A stretch of 64,000 nt of DNA, taken from Robertmurraya korlensis NBRC 107688. GTDB lineage: Bacteria > Bacillota > Bacilli > Bacillales > Cytobacillaceae. The notes under the pieces were generated by a model. The model was not told the origin of the DNA, ran no database searches, and saw nothing but the letters and a program-made list of their open reading frames with translations. Shown in pieces: positions 26,557-35,860 of the stretch. The DNA lies in assembly GCF_001591645.1 (NCBI RefSeq), contig NZ_BCVH01000007.1, forward strand, positions 62,001 through 126,000. The letters are read 5' to 3'. Made by a program: the position numbers and the translations under genes. The stretch's first letter is position 1, and every line of letters begins with the position of its first letter.

Positions 26557-28788
26557 ATGCCAAATAAAGTAAACGATCGCCTTATGAAAAAATTAGAAAA
26601 TCACTTACGATCAACTGCCAGACAACTTGTAAAGTTTGATACGGAAGAGGAAGTACTACAATATTTGACAGCTTCGTTTCAAAGTGAGCTATATTGTGAT
26701 TTTGTAGGGGTTATTTTAAATGAAACAGGAAACTTTGTGACAAAAGCTTGGAGCGGAAACGTACCAGAACTGACCAATTATTTTCCCCTTGAACAAAAGT
26801 TTTGCTCCAACAGACTTCTCCGACAAAGCCTAACGAATGAAAACGCTGATTCTCCTGAAACCTGTAATTTATCTAGGGTACTTAAAGAGGCAAATATAAA
26901 AACATGGTTTACTGTTCCTTTATTTGAAAACGATTCCAATTTAGGTTTTTGTATCATTGGATTCCTAAACTATGTTCCACTATTAGAAATGGAGGCTCCT
27001 TTTGAAGAATTCGGCAAAGATATTGCTGTAGCAATGGAAATGGCTAGGGAAAAGAAATCACAGTTAAAAAAGATCGAAGGGATTGAATGGATTGGCAAAA
27101 ACCTTTCTCTTAATGCTCCTATTGAAAAGCATATTGAAGAGTTAACGTTAAGAGCCGGAAAAGGAACAAATGCTGATTTTGCTTGTATTTATTTATATGA
27201 CGAAAAGGAAAATTGTTTTATATTCCAACCGCCTTCCTATGGAGAGAAACAACATCCTGATTCCATTATGATTAAAGATAATTACTTACTGAATAAATAT
27301 TTTCCATTTCTGGAGAAACCTGGAGGCACTCAACTAACCATTCCTTTAATCATAGAATTACGTACAATTGGAGTACTGCATATCGAGAACAGTAAAGAGG
27401 ATGTTTTTACGGAAAATGACTTGAGACTATTAGAACTATTGTCTAACCATGTAGCGACTATCTTAGAAAATGCACGACTATTTAACAGTGAGAAGGAGCA
27501 TAAAAATCGCCTCCAATTTCTTTTAGATTTCCAACAAGCGCTTGTAAAAGAAACAATAGAGGTGGATGGTTTTGATGGCATTACCTCAATGCTTTCGAAT
27601 CTATTTCAAAATCCAGTGATTTTATTTGACCGTTTTTTGCAGCCAATTTCAGTCCATATGAATAATAGAATCAATCAGGTCCAGCTTCTCGATCAACTTA
27701 CCGAAATTGTACAAAAAGAAAAAGGAAAAATAAATAGTCCAGACTACTTTTTAATTAAGGATTCAGATGATCCCTCCGCCTTTTTTTCGTTCTTGACGGT
27801 ACATGGGGGAGGAAGTTTACTAGGATATCTCGCCGTACGAAGATTGGGTCAAGAAATGGATGAGATTGATCGTTTAACGATTGAACTTGCTCGTAATATA
27901 TATTCACTCCAATTTATTAAGCAAAAAATCGTTCTAGATGCAAAAGAACAGACAAAGGATAGTTTTATTAGTAAATTATTATCTAAACGAATTGAAGATA
28001 AAGAGGGGATTTTACAGTTTGCCAATGTTTTTCAATGGGACCTTTTTCAAAGCCATCAACTGTGCGTTTTGTCTATCATTTTGGATGAAGATGAAGTAAA
28101 AGGATCTAACCTTTTTGAGCAGCAGTCGAAAAAGAACCTTGTATGGGATTATATTAAATCACATTTACCAGAAAAGGATCATGGCATTATAACGGTAACC
28201 CATGAGGAGAAAAATGTGTTAATAATCCCATGTGAAAATAAAGGGACACAATCGAAAAAATTTTGGCAATTACTTTATTCGAAGATCAACAATTGGATGG
28301 AAGAAACCAATATAAGGTGCAAAGTGTTCATGGGGATTGGAGGAATGACAAGTAACATACAAGACTACTTTTTAAGTTATCAGCAAGCCATTCAGGCACT
28401 AAATATTGTCAACAGCCGATTACGTCAAAAAGGTTATATGCTATTTGATGAACTTGGCTCGTATGCGATCCTTCATCACTTGAACTACTCCATGGAAGTG
28501 GCCCTCTTTGTAGGTAAACAACTAGGACGGCTTCTATCTTATTCAGAAGGGAAAAATACCGATCTTTGCAATACTCTTCATACATTTCTACAAAATAATG
28601 GGAATGTTAAAAATACTGCTGAAGAGCTTTATATACATAGAAGTTCTTTGCTATATCGCCTTGAAAGAATAGAATCTCTATTAGATGTTCAGTTAAGTGA
28701 TGCAGAAGTGAGGTTTAATTTAATGCTAGCATTAAAACTTCATGATATGTATGGGCAAGAAATAGAGAGAAGTGTCTTATTAAGATGA
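26557..28788 (+). CDS. GAF-domain transcriptional regulator with PucR-type C-terminal HTH
   Basis: A 743-residue cytoplasmic regulator. One GAF-like domain spans about residues 20-165 and a second about 185-310 (ends FTENDLRLLELLSNHVATIL). A middle domain follows, and the C-terminal PucR/CdaR-type helix-turn-helix has NGNVKNTAEELYIHRSSLLY with YRLERIESLL. This class often activates nearby catabolic genes when its GAF domains bind a small molecule. It stands between the importer and the beta-oxidation genes, all on the same strand, so it very likely controls both. GAGGGG lies 9 bases before the ATG. A good terminator follows. Ligand unknown. Confidence 0.8.
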   Translation: MPNKVNDRLMKKLENHLRSTARQLVKFDTEEEVLQYLTASFQSELYCDFVGVILNETGNFVTKAWSGNVPELTNYFPLEQKFCSNRLLRQSLTNENADSPETCNLSRVLKEANIKTWFTVPLFENDSNLGFCIIGFLNYVPLLEMEAPFEEFGKDIAVAMEMAREKKSQLKKIEGIEWIGKNLSLNAPIEKHIEELTLRAGKGTNADFACIYLYDEKENCFIFQPPSYGEKQHPDSIMIKDNYLLNKYFPFLEKPGGTQLTIPLIIELRTIGVLHIENSKEDVFTENDLRLLELLSNHVATILENARLFNSEKEHKNRLQFLLDFQQALVKETIEVDGFDGITSMLSNLFQNPVILFDRFLQPISVHMNNRINQVQLLDQLTEIVQKEKGKINSPDYFLIKDSDDPSAFFSFLTVHGGGSLLGYLAVRRLGQEMDEIDRLTIELARNIYSLQFIKQKIVLDAKEQTKDSFISKLLSKRIEDKEGILQFANVFQWDLFQSHQLCVLSIILDEDEVKGSNLFEQQSKKNLVWDYIKSHLPEKDHGIITVTHEEKNVLIIPCENKGTQSKKFWQLLYSKINNWMEETNIRCKVFMGIGGMTSNIQDYFLSYQQAIQALNIVNSRLRQKGYMLFDELGSYAILHHLNYSMEVALFVGKQLGRLLSYSEGKNTDLCNTLHTFLQNNGNVKNTAEELYIHRSSLLYRLERIESLLDVQLSDAEVRFNLMLALKLHDMYGQEIERSVLLR

Positions 28789-28801
28789 AAGAGCAATGTA
28801 A

Positions 28802-28845
28802 AAAAAACGGCCGCAATCTTTTAATGAGATTATTGGCCGTTTTTT
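28802..28845 (+). terminator. rho-independent terminator after the regulator gene
   Basis: AAAAAACGGCC pairs with GGCCGTTTTTT, with inner pairing AATCT/AGATT around TTTAATG and a T-run in the 3' arm. Well placed 14 bp after the stop. Confidence 0.85.
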
Positions 28846-28941
28846 AACTTTTTTCATTTTGGTGCAAGAGATATTGAAAATATAGGTTTTATAAGAAGAT
28901 ACTCCTTTTACTATAATACGACGAAAAATCATATGTATTTT

Positions 28942-28956
28942 CCTACATAGTGTAGG
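28942..28956. promoter_or_regulatory. dyad CCTACA-TAG-TGTAGG upstream of beta-oxidation operon
   Basis: A perfect 6+6 palindrome with a 3-base centre, flanked by TTTT and GTACAAGGAAA. It lies 76 bp before the hydroxyacyl-CoA dehydrogenase start. Its right half plus two bases (TGTAGGTA) also occurs upstream of the Liv operon. A site for the nearby GAF regulator is possible. Confidence 0.4.
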
Positions 28957-29031
28957 TACAAGGAAACAATCATTATTAGTTATAATAAATTTACAGAAAT
29001 TATTAAAAATTCTAAAAAAGGAGTTGCGACA

Positions 29032-29886
29032 ATGACCACTCAAACAATCGGTGTTGTAGGAGCTGGATCCATGGGGACGGGTATTGCAAACCTAGCTGCA
29101 ATTAATGGATTCAATGTTGTATTAAGAGATATTGAGGAAAGATTTTTAGAAAACGCCTTAAATCGCATGAGTAAGTTTATGGATAAAAGTGTTTCAAGAG
29201 GAAAATTAACAGAAGAACAGAAACAAGAAGCATTAAGCCGTATACAAACAACCACTCAATTAGAGGATTTGAAGGATGTTGATATCGTAATTGAAGCCGT
29301 TATCGAGGATTTAACTTTAAAAAAGGAAGTATTCTCAAGCCTCGATCAAATTGTCCGTGAAGGTGTCATTATCGCGACAAACACATCCTCTATGTCAATC
29401 ACTGATATTGCATCGGCAACTACTCGTCCTGAACGAGTAGCAGGAATGCACTTTTTTAATCCTGCACAAATCATGAAGCTCGTTGAAGTGGTACGCGGAT
29501 ATAAGACTAGTGATGAAACGGTAGAAGAATTGAAAGCATTATCTATTAAACTAGCAAAAGAACCAGTTGAAGTAAAAAAAGACTCACCAGGATTTATTGT
29601 TAATCGTATTATGCTTCCACAGTTTATTGAAGCAATCAAACTAGTTCAAGAGGGAGTGGCCTCTTATGAAGATATTGATAAAGCAGTGAAATTGGGATTG
29701 AATTATCCAATGGGCCCATTTGAGCTTCAAGATTTTGCTGGAGTAGATATTGGTTACCATGTAATGGAGTATTTTAAAAAAGAGTTTAATAACAATTTTT
29801 ATGCACCACCACTTCTTTTAAAGGAAATTATTCGAGCAGGAAGATATGGAAAGAAAACAGGTGCAGGATTTTACGATTACGAATAA
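29032..29886 (+). CDS. 3-hydroxyacyl-CoA (3-hydroxybutyryl-CoA) dehydrogenase
   Basis: A 284-residue NAD-dependent dehydrogenase. The Rossmann turn GVVGAGSMGTGIANLA is at residues 6-21, followed by the catalytic-His region RVAGMHFFNPAQIMKLVEV (His near 142) and the C-terminal dimer domain with FIVNRIMLPQFIEAI. It oxidises 3-hydroxyacyl-CoA to 3-oxoacyl-CoA and, at this length, matches Hbd/PaaH-type single-domain enzymes. AAAAAAGGAG precedes the ATG. It opens the beta-oxidation operon; the enoyl-CoA hydratase gene follows by 18 bp. Confidence 0.93.
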   Translation: MTTQTIGVVGAGSMGTGIANLAAINGFNVVLRDIEERFLENALNRMSKFMDKSVSRGKLTEEQKQEALSRIQTTTQLEDLKDVDIVIEAVIEDLTLKKEVFSSLDQIVREGVIIATNTSSMSITDIASATTRPERVAGMHFFNPAQIMKLVEVVRGYKTSDETVEELKALSIKLAKEPVEVKKDSPGFIVNRIMLPQFIEAIKLVQEGVASYEDIDKAVKLGLNYPMGPFELQDFAGVDIGYHVMEYFKKEFNNNFYAPPLLLKEIIRAGRYGKKTGAGFYDYE

Positions 29887-29904
29887 TGAATGGAGGAAAA
29901 GTGA

Positions 29905-30684
29905 ATGAGTTATGAATTTTTACTATGTGTGATTAACAAAAATGTGGCTGTTGTTACAATTAACCGCCCACCTGTAAATCCCTTGAATACAAACGTTTTT
30001 CAAGAATTAAATACTTTATTTGGTGAGCTTGAGGCAAATGATGAGGTGCGGGCAATTATCTTAACTGGAAGTGGAGAAAAAGCATTTGTTGCAGGTGCTG
30101 ATATCAATGAAATGGCTAACCTTGGCCTTGTTGGAATTAATAAGATGAACAAAATTTCAAGATCGGTATTTTCAAAAGTTGAAAATTTAACAAAGCCTGT
30201 TATTGCAGCAATAAATGGTCTAGCTCTTGGTGGGGGATTAGAGCTAGCGCTTGCTTGTGATTTAAGGATTAGTTCAAGTAAAGCTAAGTTTGCATTCCCT
30301 GAAGTAGGACTTGGTATTATACCTGGTGGGGGCGGCACACAGCGTTTGCAAAAAGTGGTTGGCCAGGGAGTAGCGAAGGAACTTCTTTACTTTGGCGAGA
30401 TGTTTGATGCCTACCGTGCCTTAGAACTAAACATGGTTAACAAGGTAGTTCCGCTTGAAGACTTACTTGATACAGCGCAGGAATGGGCTCTAAAGCTAGC
30501 CCAAAAACCACCAGTGGCTCTACAAATGTTAAAATTAGCCGTTAATACTGGAGGGAACACGGATCTTGAATCTGGCTTAATTATTGAAAGTGCTTGTTTT
30601 GCAAACGCTTTCTCGACAGAGGATCGAAAGGAAGGATTACAAGCATTTATAGAAAAGAGGAAACCAATTTTTGCAGGAAAGTAA
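29905..30684 (+). CDS. enoyl-CoA hydratase/isomerase family protein
   Basis: A 259-residue crotonase. The oxyanion hole motif AGADINEM is at about 65-72, GGGLELALACDLRI near 108-121 and the glutamate in FPEVGLGIIPGGGGTQRL near 130-147, so both catalytic glutamates of a hydratase appear present. It hydrates trans-2-enoyl-CoA in beta-oxidation. GGAGG precedes the ATG. A perfect 14-bp hairpin follows the gene at 30699-30733. Chain-length preference is not visible. Confidence 0.92.
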   Translation: MSYEFLLCVINKNVAVVTINRPPVNPLNTNVFQELNTLFGELEANDEVRAIILTGSGEKAFVAGADINEMANLGLVGINKMNKISRSVFSKVENLTKPVIAAINGLALGGGLELALACDLRISSSKAKFAFPEVGLGIIPGGGGTQRLQKVVGQGVAKELLYFGEMFDAYRALELNMVNKVVPLEDLLDTAQEWALKLAQKPPVALQMLKLAVNTGGNTDLESGLIIESACFANAFSTEDRKEGLQAFIEKRKPIFAGK

Positions 30685-30698
30685 GGAAAACCGCATCA

Positions 30699-30733
30699 AG
30701 TGAAGTATCCATAAAAAATATGGATACTTCACT
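30699..30733 (+). other. perfect intercistronic hairpin
   Basis: AGTGAAGTATCCAT and its exact complement, 14 bp, with a 7-base A-rich loop. A T-run comes only about 11 bases later. It may be a partial terminator or an RNA-processing site that separates the first two genes from the ligase gene. Confidence 0.6.
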
Positions 30734-30769
30734 AAATAAAAATGTTTTTTTCGAGGGGTGATCAAAAGA

Positions 30770-32329
30770 GTGGGAAAAGATCGTAATCTATTTACGGTAT
30801 ATGGAATTTTAGAGTCTTCATCAAAAAATTATGGTCAAAATGAAGCATTATTTGATTTGAAAAGAGTAGTTACTTACTCACAGTTAAAAAGAGATGTTGA
30901 TAAATTTGCAGTGGCTTTAACGAAACGAGGGATAAATAAAGGGGACCGAGTGGCAGTATCCTTACCCAATTGGTACGAAACAGTTGTTATTTTTTTTGCC
31001 GTAGCAAAAATTGGTGCCATCCTTGTCCCGTTTAATCCTAAATATAAAGCTCATGAAGTGAACCATATACTGAAAAATTCTGAGCCAAAAGTAATTATTG
31101 TCTCTGAAGAATTTAACCACAATTTTGGGTTAAAAGAAGTTCTGTTTGTATTAGAAGAGGTTATTACCGTCCGTTTTTGTTGGGAAGGACTTTTATCCTT
31201 TCATGAAATCATGGACGAGGAATCTGTCCATCTGGATGAAGTACCAATAGATGTAGATCAGGACGTATTTTGCATTTTATATACCTCTGGTACGACGGGT
31301 GTTCCAAAAGGCGTCATGGTTACTCATCGTAGTGTTGTACAATCTGCTAATACAATGGGTATGGAACTCCTTTACTCCGAAAATGATGTACTAATTCTTC
31401 CGGCTCCTTTATTTCACATATTTGGTATGGCAGTTAATTTGTTTTGCGCTGCCTTCACAGGTTCTCGTATCGTTTTATTGGAGAAATTCAAACCGACTGA
31501 AATACTCCGTTTAATTGAACAGGAAAAAGTAACGATTTTAAATGGTGTACCTACCATGTTTATTAAACTACTAGAAGTGGAAAACTTCGATCAATATAAT
31601 TTGTCTTCGCTACGAACTGGTGTTGTAGGAGCATCCCCGATTCCACCATCAAAGGTGAAAGAAATTCGGAATCGTATGGGAATTAACCTATGCCAATCAT
31701 TTGGAATCACTGAGACGGTTACCGTAACCATGACTCCTTACGATGATAGCGAAAAGAATATTACAGAAACCCTAGGAAAGCCAATTCCTGGAGTAGAGTT
31801 AAAAATTGTTGATAATAACCGTAACAAGTTGGAGCCTGGAGAAAAAGGGGAAATCGCGATTAAGAGTTTTGGCATAATGAAGGGCTATTATAAAATGCCA
31901 GAGCATACAGCAGCAGTGATGGATCATGAGAATTGGTACTATACAGGTGATCTTGGCACCCTTAATGATCAAGGCTATTTAAAATTTGTAGGTAGAAAAA
32001 AAGAAATGATTATTCGGGGTGGACTTAATATTTATCCACAAGAAATAGAGTCTGTACTCGCAAGGCATCCAAAAATAGTAGAGACTGCTGTTGTAGGTTT
32101 GCCTGACGATACCCTAGGAGAATTAGTGTGTGCGGTTGTGCAATTGAAAAGTGGCGAAGAGTGTACGGAGGAAGAAATCATCAATTATATAAAGAACCAT
32201 ATTGCCTTATATAAGGTCCCTCAAAAAGTAACTTTCACAGATAAATTCCCGGTAACAGCAAGTGGAAAAATTCAAAAAATAAGGCTTTGTGAAGAAATAA
32301 GTAATAGTAATTCTACTATTCAAAGGTAA
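30770..32329 (+). CDS. acyl-CoA synthetase (AMP-forming fatty/carboxylic acid:CoA ligase)
   Basis: About 519 residues from a GTG at 30770, which follows GAGGGGTGATC at good spacing; a GTG at 30758 overlaps that site and is less likely. Adenylate-forming motifs: A3 YTSGTTGVPKGVMVTHRS, A5 CQSFGITETV, A7 YYTGDLGTL, A8 GRKKEMIIRGGLNIYPQEIE and catalytic lysine in TASGKIQKI. It activates a free carboxylate with ATP and CoA. The sequence is of the medium/long-chain and aromatic ligase type; the substrate should be what the Liv importer brings in (inference). Confidence 0.9.
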   Translation: MGKDRNLFTVYGILESSSKNYGQNEALFDLKRVVTYSQLKRDVDKFAVALTKRGINKGDRVAVSLPNWYETVVIFFAVAKIGAILVPFNPKYKAHEVNHILKNSEPKVIIVSEEFNHNFGLKEVLFVLEEVITVRFCWEGLLSFHEIMDEESVHLDEVPIDVDQDVFCILYTSGTTGVPKGVMVTHRSVVQSANTMGMELLYSENDVLILPAPLFHIFGMAVNLFCAAFTGSRIVLLEKFKPTEILRLIEQEKVTILNGVPTMFIKLLEVENFDQYNLSSLRTGVVGASPIPPSKVKEIRNRMGINLCQSFGITETVTVTMTPYDDSEKNITETLGKPIPGVELKIVDNNRNKLEPGEKGEIAIKSFGIMKGYYKMPEHTAAVMDHENWYYTGDLGTLNDQGYLKFVGRKKEMIIRGGLNIYPQEIESVLARHPKIVETAVVGLPDDTLGELVCAVVQLKSGEECTEEEIINYIKNHIALYKVPQKVTFTDKFPVTASGKIQKIRLCEEISNSNSTIQR

Positions 32330-32343
32330 AGGAGGTAAGGAAT

Positions 32344-32763
32344 ATGAAGTCGGAATATTATTTTCAAGTACGTTGGGGAGATACGGACGCGGCAGGTATC
32401 GTTTATTATCCAAATTTCTTTAAGTGGATGGATGAAGCAACACATGATTTTTTTACAAAAATAGGTTATCCTTCTTCCAAGCTTTTTGCAGAACAGCAAA
32501 TTGGGGTTCCTCTGTTAGAGGCGAATTGTTCATTCAAGAGCCCACTTGTATTTGAAGACCACATTGTTGTACAAAGCTCAATAGAAGAGTTGCATAACAA
32601 AGTCTTTAAAATTAAACATGATTTTATAAAAGAAGGCGAAATCGTCGCTGAAGGTTATGGTGTCCGTGCATGGGCCTCTTTTACTGGTAAACCAAAAGCC
32701 CAAACTATCCCAGACTATATTCGTGAAAAGATGGTATCTCAAGTTAAAGCAATGGAGGGATAG
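32344..32763 (+). CDS. acyl-CoA thioesterase, 4HBT (YbgC/hydroxybenzoyl-CoA) family
   Basis: A 139-residue hot-dog protein. The N-terminal motif WGDTDAAGIVYYPNFFKWMD has the aspartate (Asp15) and aromatic residues of the 4-hydroxybenzoyl-CoA thioesterase group. It hydrolyses an acyl- or aroyl-CoA. Being inside a degradation operon, it could rescue trapped CoA from dead-end thioesters or release a product. AAAGGAGGT precedes the ATG. The next gene starts 4 bp downstream. Chain specificity unknown. Confidence 0.85.
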   Translation: MKSEYYFQVRWGDTDAAGIVYYPNFFKWMDEATHDFFTKIGYPSSKLFAEQQIGVPLLEANCSFKSPLVFEDHIVVQSSIEELHNKVFKIKHDFIKEGEIVAEGYGVRAWASFTGKPKAQTIPDYIREKMVSQVKAMEG

Positions 32764-32767
32764 GTAA

Positions 32768-34471
32768 ATGCTTATTGAAAAGAGGCAAAATCATCCATTT
32801 TTATATACTGGTAGATTAGTAGGGGACATTCTTACACCAGAGGACTTTCATGACGAACATCAAATGCTAGCAGACTTGACAAGTAAATTTGTCATGAACG
32901 AGGTTTATCCAAAGTTAGAAAAAATTGAAAACCAGGAGTTTGAGGAAACTGTTTCATTAATGAAAACAACCGGTGAACTAGGTCTAATTCGTGCAGATAT
33001 CCCAGAGGAGGATGGTGGTCTTGGATTAGGGAAGGTTAGTGCAACCATTATTTCTGAAAAGATGGCACTTGGTCGTTCGTTTGCTATTACCTTTGGCGGT
33101 CAAACCGGGATTGGAGCATTACCTATTGCTTATTTTGGAACAAATTATCAAAAGGGTACGTATCTTCCAGATATTTTGAGTGGGGAAAAAATTGCTGCTT
33201 ATGCTTTGACAGAACCATCTTCAGGTACAGATGCAATGAGTGTGAAAACAATAGCCGTCTTATCTCCTTGTGGTAATTATTATGTATTAAATGGGGAAAA
33301 ACAATGGATTACAAATTCTGCGTTCGCTGATATTTTTATCGTGTATGCGAAAGTGGACGGGTCACAGTTTACCGCCTTTATTGTTGAAAAGAGCTTTGAG
33401 GGTGTCTCTACAAGTGCAGAAGAAAAGAAGATGGGGCTTAAAGGGTCTTCTACTCGATCACTTATTCTAGAAAATGTACGCGTTCCTATTGGAAATGTTA
33501 TTGGAGAAGTAGGTCGGGGCCATAAAATTGCTTTTAATGTATTGAACATCGGTCGTCATAAGATTTCTGCAACATCACTCGGTACAGCTAAACGAGCTAT
33601 TGAACTGGGAGTAAAATATGCCAACCAACGCATGCAATTTGGTCAGTGTCTTTCTGGCTTTAATCTAATTAAGAATAAAGTGGCTGATATGGTAATTAAA
33701 ACGTATGTCAATGAAAGTGCTATCTATAGAACAGCGGGAATGATGGAAGAAGGCTTCGATTATATGAAAAAAAATGGGGATGATTTTGCTTCCACAATTG
33801 CACTTTTTGCAGTAGAGTGTTCCATTAATAAAGTCATGTCAACAGAAGCTTTAGATGAAATTGTTGATGAAGCCGTTCAAATTCACGGTGGTTACGGTTA
33901 TATGACAGAGTATGAAATTGAAACACTATATCGTGACTCTAGAATTAATCGAATCTTTGAGGGAACAAATGAAATTAATAGACTCCTCATTGCCACCACT
34001 GTCTTTAAAAACCATGTAGATTTATCTGAAGGTGATGAGTGGAAAAATGGGTTACTTCAACATGAAAGACAGATTCTTCAACTAATGAAAAAATTATTCC
34101 ATGCTGCTATTCAGTCTATAAATAAGAACAACCTTAGTAATTTTCAAATAGAGCAAGAAATTGCAGCATTTCTTGCTGATATGGTTATTACTATTTACGC
34201 TATTGAAAGCGCTATTTTAAGAACAGAAAAATTAATCATGAGATTGGGTGAGGAAAAGAACAGACAGAAGCTTGATTGTACTAAAGTATATACTCATGAA
34301 GCTTCTCAACAGATTGCACTTAGGGCATTAAACATGATTAACCATTTTGGTGATGAAGAAATCTTTTCTCGATTTGCTAGTCGTTTGATTATGAGCAGTT
34401 CAGAAAATAATGTGTTAATCAAACGAAGAATTGCTGATGTTGTAATAGAGAAAGAACGTTATTATTGTTAA
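32768..34471 (+). CDS. acyl-CoA dehydrogenase with extended C-terminus (FadE/VLCAD-like)
   Basis: A 567-residue flavoprotein. The dehydrogenase core covers about residues 30-420: AYALTEPSSGTDAMSVKT (FAD/substrate loop), KQWITNSAFADIFIVYAK, GLKGSSTRSL, and YRDSRINRIFEGTNEINRLL near 395-415 with the catalytic-base glutamate region. The extra C-terminal helical domain of about 150 residues is like B. subtilis FadE and VLCAD. It makes the first double bond in beta-oxidation. TAGGTAA is the only nearby ribosome-site candidate, so coupling to the upstream gene is likely. Confidence 0.9.
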   Translation: MLIEKRQNHPFLYTGRLVGDILTPEDFHDEHQMLADLTSKFVMNEVYPKLEKIENQEFEETVSLMKTTGELGLIRADIPEEDGGLGLGKVSATIISEKMALGRSFAITFGGQTGIGALPIAYFGTNYQKGTYLPDILSGEKIAAYALTEPSSGTDAMSVKTIAVLSPCGNYYVLNGEKQWITNSAFADIFIVYAKVDGSQFTAFIVEKSFEGVSTSAEEKKMGLKGSSTRSLILENVRVPIGNVIGEVGRGHKIAFNVLNIGRHKISATSLGTAKRAIELGVKYANQRMQFGQCLSGFNLIKNKVADMVIKTYVNESAIYRTAGMMEEGFDYMKKNGDDFASTIALFAVECSINKVMSTEALDEIVDEAVQIHGGYGYMTEYEIETLYRDSRINRIFEGTNEINRLLIATTVFKNHVDLSEGDEWKNGLLQHERQILQLMKKLFHAAIQSINKNNLSNFQIEQEIAAFLADMVITIYAIESAILRTEKLIMRLGEEKNRQKLDCTKVYTHEASQQIALRALNMINHFGDEEIFSRFASRLIMSSSENNVLIKRRIADVVIEKERYYC

Positions 34472-34515
34472 TTTGATCGCTTTCATCTGAGCGTTTTTAT
34501 AAGGAGTGGTGAAGT

Positions 34516-35691
34516 ATGAGCAATATCGTTTTGGTGGATGGGGCACGAACAGCATTTACAGAAATTTCAGGTACTTTTAGAGGTATATCAGCTACCGATT
34601 TGGGGGTGGAAGCTGCACGAGGAGCAGTCCTAAAAGCGAATATTAATCCCGAAGATATTGATCACGTCGTCTTCGCTAATGTTCAACAATCAAGCAAAGA
34701 TGCACATATTTTAGCGCGTCATATTGGTTTAAAGGCGGGATTGCCTATTCATATTCCAGCTTTAACAATCAATCGCTTATGTGGTAGCGGTGTGGAAGCA
34801 ATTATTACAGCAGCCCGGTATATTATGACGAATGAAGCAAAGGCTGTACTTGCTGGCGGAACAGAAAGTATGAGTAATGTTCCTCATGTTATTCCGGGGA
34901 TGAGGTGGGGTAGTCCGCTTGGTGGACCTGCCATTGAAGACTGGGTATGGGATGGATTATACGATACAGTGGGTGACTGCACGATGGCTGATACAGCAGA
35001 AAATTTAGCCGAAAAATATGGCATCTCTCGTGAAGAGGCTGACAGTCATGCACTTACCAGTCATGAACGGGCCCTAGCCGCAATCGAAAGAGGATATATG
35101 GCAAAGGAAATTGTTCCAGTTGAAGCAAAAGAAAGGAAAGCAAGTAAGATCGTTCATCAGGATGAACATGTCCGAAAAACCAGCCTGGAGAAGCTTGCGA
35201 AGTTAAAACCCCGTTTTAGAGAGAATGGAATTGTTACGCCGGGAAATGCAAGTGGGATGGTCGATGGGGCAGCATCAGTTATTATCACTTCTAGTGGGTT
35301 TGCCGCCGAAAAAGGATTAAAGCCACTTGCAAGGCTAGTATCGTGGGCGGTTGTAGGTGTTGACCCTAAGTATATGGGGATTGGACCTGTTCCGGCCATT
35401 CAAAGCGCATTGCAAAAAGCAAACCTTACACTGAAGGATTTGGACTTAATCGAAATCAATGAAGCATTCTCGGCACAGTATCTTGCTTGCCAAAAAGAGC
35501 TGGGGTTTGATCCGGAGATTGGAAACGTAAATGGTGGTGCGATTGCTCTAGGACACCCACTTGCCGCTAGTGGGACGAGAATTACTCTTTCTTTGGCATA
35601 TGAATTACAAAGACGTGGTGGTAAATATGGTGCATCTGCTGTCTGTATAGGTGGGGGACAAGGAATCGCCACGATTTGGGAGAGGTTATAA
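34516..35691 (+). CDS. acetyl-CoA C-acyltransferase (thiolase)
   Basis: A 391-residue thiolase. The nucleophile Cys89 is in NRLCGSGVEAI, and the C-terminal motifs NEAFSAQY, GGAIALGHPLAASG (His) and CIGGGQG (Cys) are intact. It cleaves 3-oxoacyl-CoA and closes the beta-oxidation set. TAAGGAGTGG precedes the ATG. A strong terminator follows at 35717, so the operon ends here and does not include the acetoin genes. Confidence 0.93.
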   Translation: MSNIVLVDGARTAFTEISGTFRGISATDLGVEAARGAVLKANINPEDIDHVVFANVQQSSKDAHILARHIGLKAGLPIHIPALTINRLCGSGVEAIITAARYIMTNEAKAVLAGGTESMSNVPHVIPGMRWGSPLGGPAIEDWVWDGLYDTVGDCTMADTAENLAEKYGISREEADSHALTSHERALAAIERGYMAKEIVPVEAKERKASKIVHQDEHVRKTSLEKLAKLKPRFRENGIVTPGNASGMVDGAASVIITSSGFAAEKGLKPLARLVSWAVVGVDPKYMGIGPVPAIQSALQKANLTLKDLDLIEINEAFSAQYLACQKELGFDPEIGNVNGGAIALGHPLAASGTRITLSLAYELQRRGGKYGASAVCIGGGQGIATIWERL

Positions 35692-35716
35692 AAAAAATTT
35701 ATTCAAAAGGAAAGGT

Positions 35717-35751
35717 AATCGCACGGTGGCTGTCACTAGTGCGATTTTTTT
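35717..35751 (+). terminator. rho-independent terminator after the thiolase gene
   Basis: AATCGCAC pairs with GTGCGATT, with inner GTG/CAC pairing, and then a T7 run. Located 25 bp after the stop codon. Confidence 0.88.
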
Positions 35752-35769
35752 ATACATAGAAAAGGAATC

Positions 35770-35813
35770 AAAAAGAGACAAAACGAGACACCCGTCTCAA
35801 TTTGTCTCTTTTT
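35770..35813. promoter_or_regulatory. AcoR-type upstream activator site (double inverted repeat)
   Basis: A 20-base arm (35770-35789) and its near-complement (35794-35813, 18 of 20 matching) around ACCC. The arms carry GAGAC twice and its complement GTCTC twice, so two nested inverted pairs are present. It is centred about 80 bp upstream of the sigma-54 -12 element, the normal place for an enhancer-binding protein. It is not needed as a terminator since one lies just upstream. Binding by AcoR (41894) is inferred. Confidence 0.75.
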
Positions 35814-35860
35814 TTGTAATCGAATCAGCGAGAAATGTCAAAAGCAATAGCTTATCATCT

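Noticed and set aside
35770-35813. Activator repeat as a plain terminator
   Set aside because: It has a T-run, but a better terminator stands 20 bp upstream, and the GAGAC pairs are placed correctly for a sigma-54 activator. A secondary terminator role cannot be fully ruled out.
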